DNA of 64,000 nt from Isochrysis galbana. Taxonomy: Eukaryota > Haptophyta > Isochrysidales > Isochrysidaceae. The notes under the pieces are model-generated. The model had not been told where the DNA came from and made no database searches. It saw only the letters and a list, made by a program, of their open reading frames with translations. The stretch covers positions 4,178,245-4,242,244 of the forward strand of contig CM030940.1 in NCBI GenBank assembly GCA_018136815.1. Reading direction: 5' to 3'. Both the position numbers and the translations under genes were made by a program. Of the stretch, positions 63,699 through 64,000 are shown one piece after another (position 1 is the first letter of the stretch; each line of letters starts with the position of its first letter).

Positions 63699-64000
63699 AT
63701 GCATGAGCTGGGCGATCTCCCAAAAGGCCGCCGTCTAGACGCAGACGCCTTCCCGCCCGACCTCAACGGCGGCTCTCTGCTCTCGGAGGTGGTCAGTGGT
63801 GTCCGGTTTCGGCCACACTCAATGGACGTCACGCCGCAGACAAAATCGTACGGAGCGAGGCGTGTACCAATGTACCAACGACACACCTGTGGAACGAATC
63901 GGGAACGGGGGAGGAACTCCGAAACTACGCCGAAGTCGGGGGATCCTCATGAGGGAGCGAGAGTGTGTGTTCCTCTTCGAGCGACGATACCACGGCCGGG
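63699..64000 (+). CDS. Possible partial ORF running off the window
   Basis: From ATG 63699 the frame is open for 100 codons to the window end (MHELGDLPKGRRLDADAFPP, LNGGSLLSEVVSGVRFRP, RRVPMYQRHTCGTNRERGRN). A CTTCTAG acceptor-like site lies at 63662-63668. No domain is recognised. It may be an exon or chance. Confidence 0.25.
   Translation, partial: MHELGDLPKGRRLDADAFPPDLNGGSLLSEVVSGVRFRPHSMDVTPQTKSYGARRVPMYQRHTCGTNRERGRNSETTPKSGDPHEGARVCVPLRATIPRP

Overview
The window is nuclear DNA of a microbial eukaryote, not of a bacterium. It is GC-rich. Genes carry short spliceosomal introns, mostly GTGAGT/GTGCGT...CAG, with one likely GC-AG intron. A gene for CFAP299 shows that the organism builds motile flagella. 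A UbiB-family kinase with an N-terminal signal peptide, a temptin/cytochrome b561 fusion and many non-LTR retrotransposon pieces fit a marine flagellate alga such as a haptophyte or a stramenopile. That lineage call is inference.

Host genes come in islands. They are: a ZIFL-like MFS transporter (2885-4684, -); CFAP299 (5651-6987, -, 4 exons); a CLN7/MFSD8-like MFS protein (10606-13547, +, 8 exons); a nuclear-looking unknown (18241-21042, -, 5 exons); a PAN/Apple-domain secretory-type gene (24199-26529, -); a COPI-associated membrane protein (28141-30055, +, 6 exons); a sulfotransferase (about 36800-39135, -); a TPR protein (41018-41758, +); CDK10 (45226-46723, +, 3 exons); a temptin-b561 protein (50771-51827, +); an ADCK2-like kinase (52738-55248, +, 7 exons); a glycosyltransferase-like gene (about 59260-60301, -); and a 2OG-Fe(II) prolyl-4-hydroxylase-type gene (62135-63164, -, 3 exons). 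For most of these the exon phases close exactly. Trafficking, glycan and sulfation, and wall or matrix modification are over-represented, but nothing shows co-regulation.

The gaps hold a dense nest of LINE-like retrotransposons. Copies are joined head to tail, inverted and inserted into each other. Nearly all lack their middle and keep only a 5' unit plus the zinc-binding C-terminus and 3' UTR. Their 3' ends finish in an oligo-T run, and one copy has a clean 18-bp target duplication. Their 5' units share an unusual mark: a short hairpin whose stem sequence differs between subfamilies but stays self-complementary, just before an ATGG start. One 123-bp 5' unit sits alone inside another repeat with a 7-bp target duplication, and paralogous empty sites confirm the insertion. 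This covarying start-codon hairpin family is the most novel signal in the window.

Two non-autonomous DNA transposons are well bounded: an 8-bp-TSD element (48249-49305) with CCTGATATCAGG palindromes, and a TA-flanked mariner-type MITE (60610-61322). A palindrome-rich array (32345-33050), with an inverted relative at 34345-34680, and an AT-richer duplicated ORF with two VKIE motifs (47568-48203, partial copy 8886-9254) remain unexplained.
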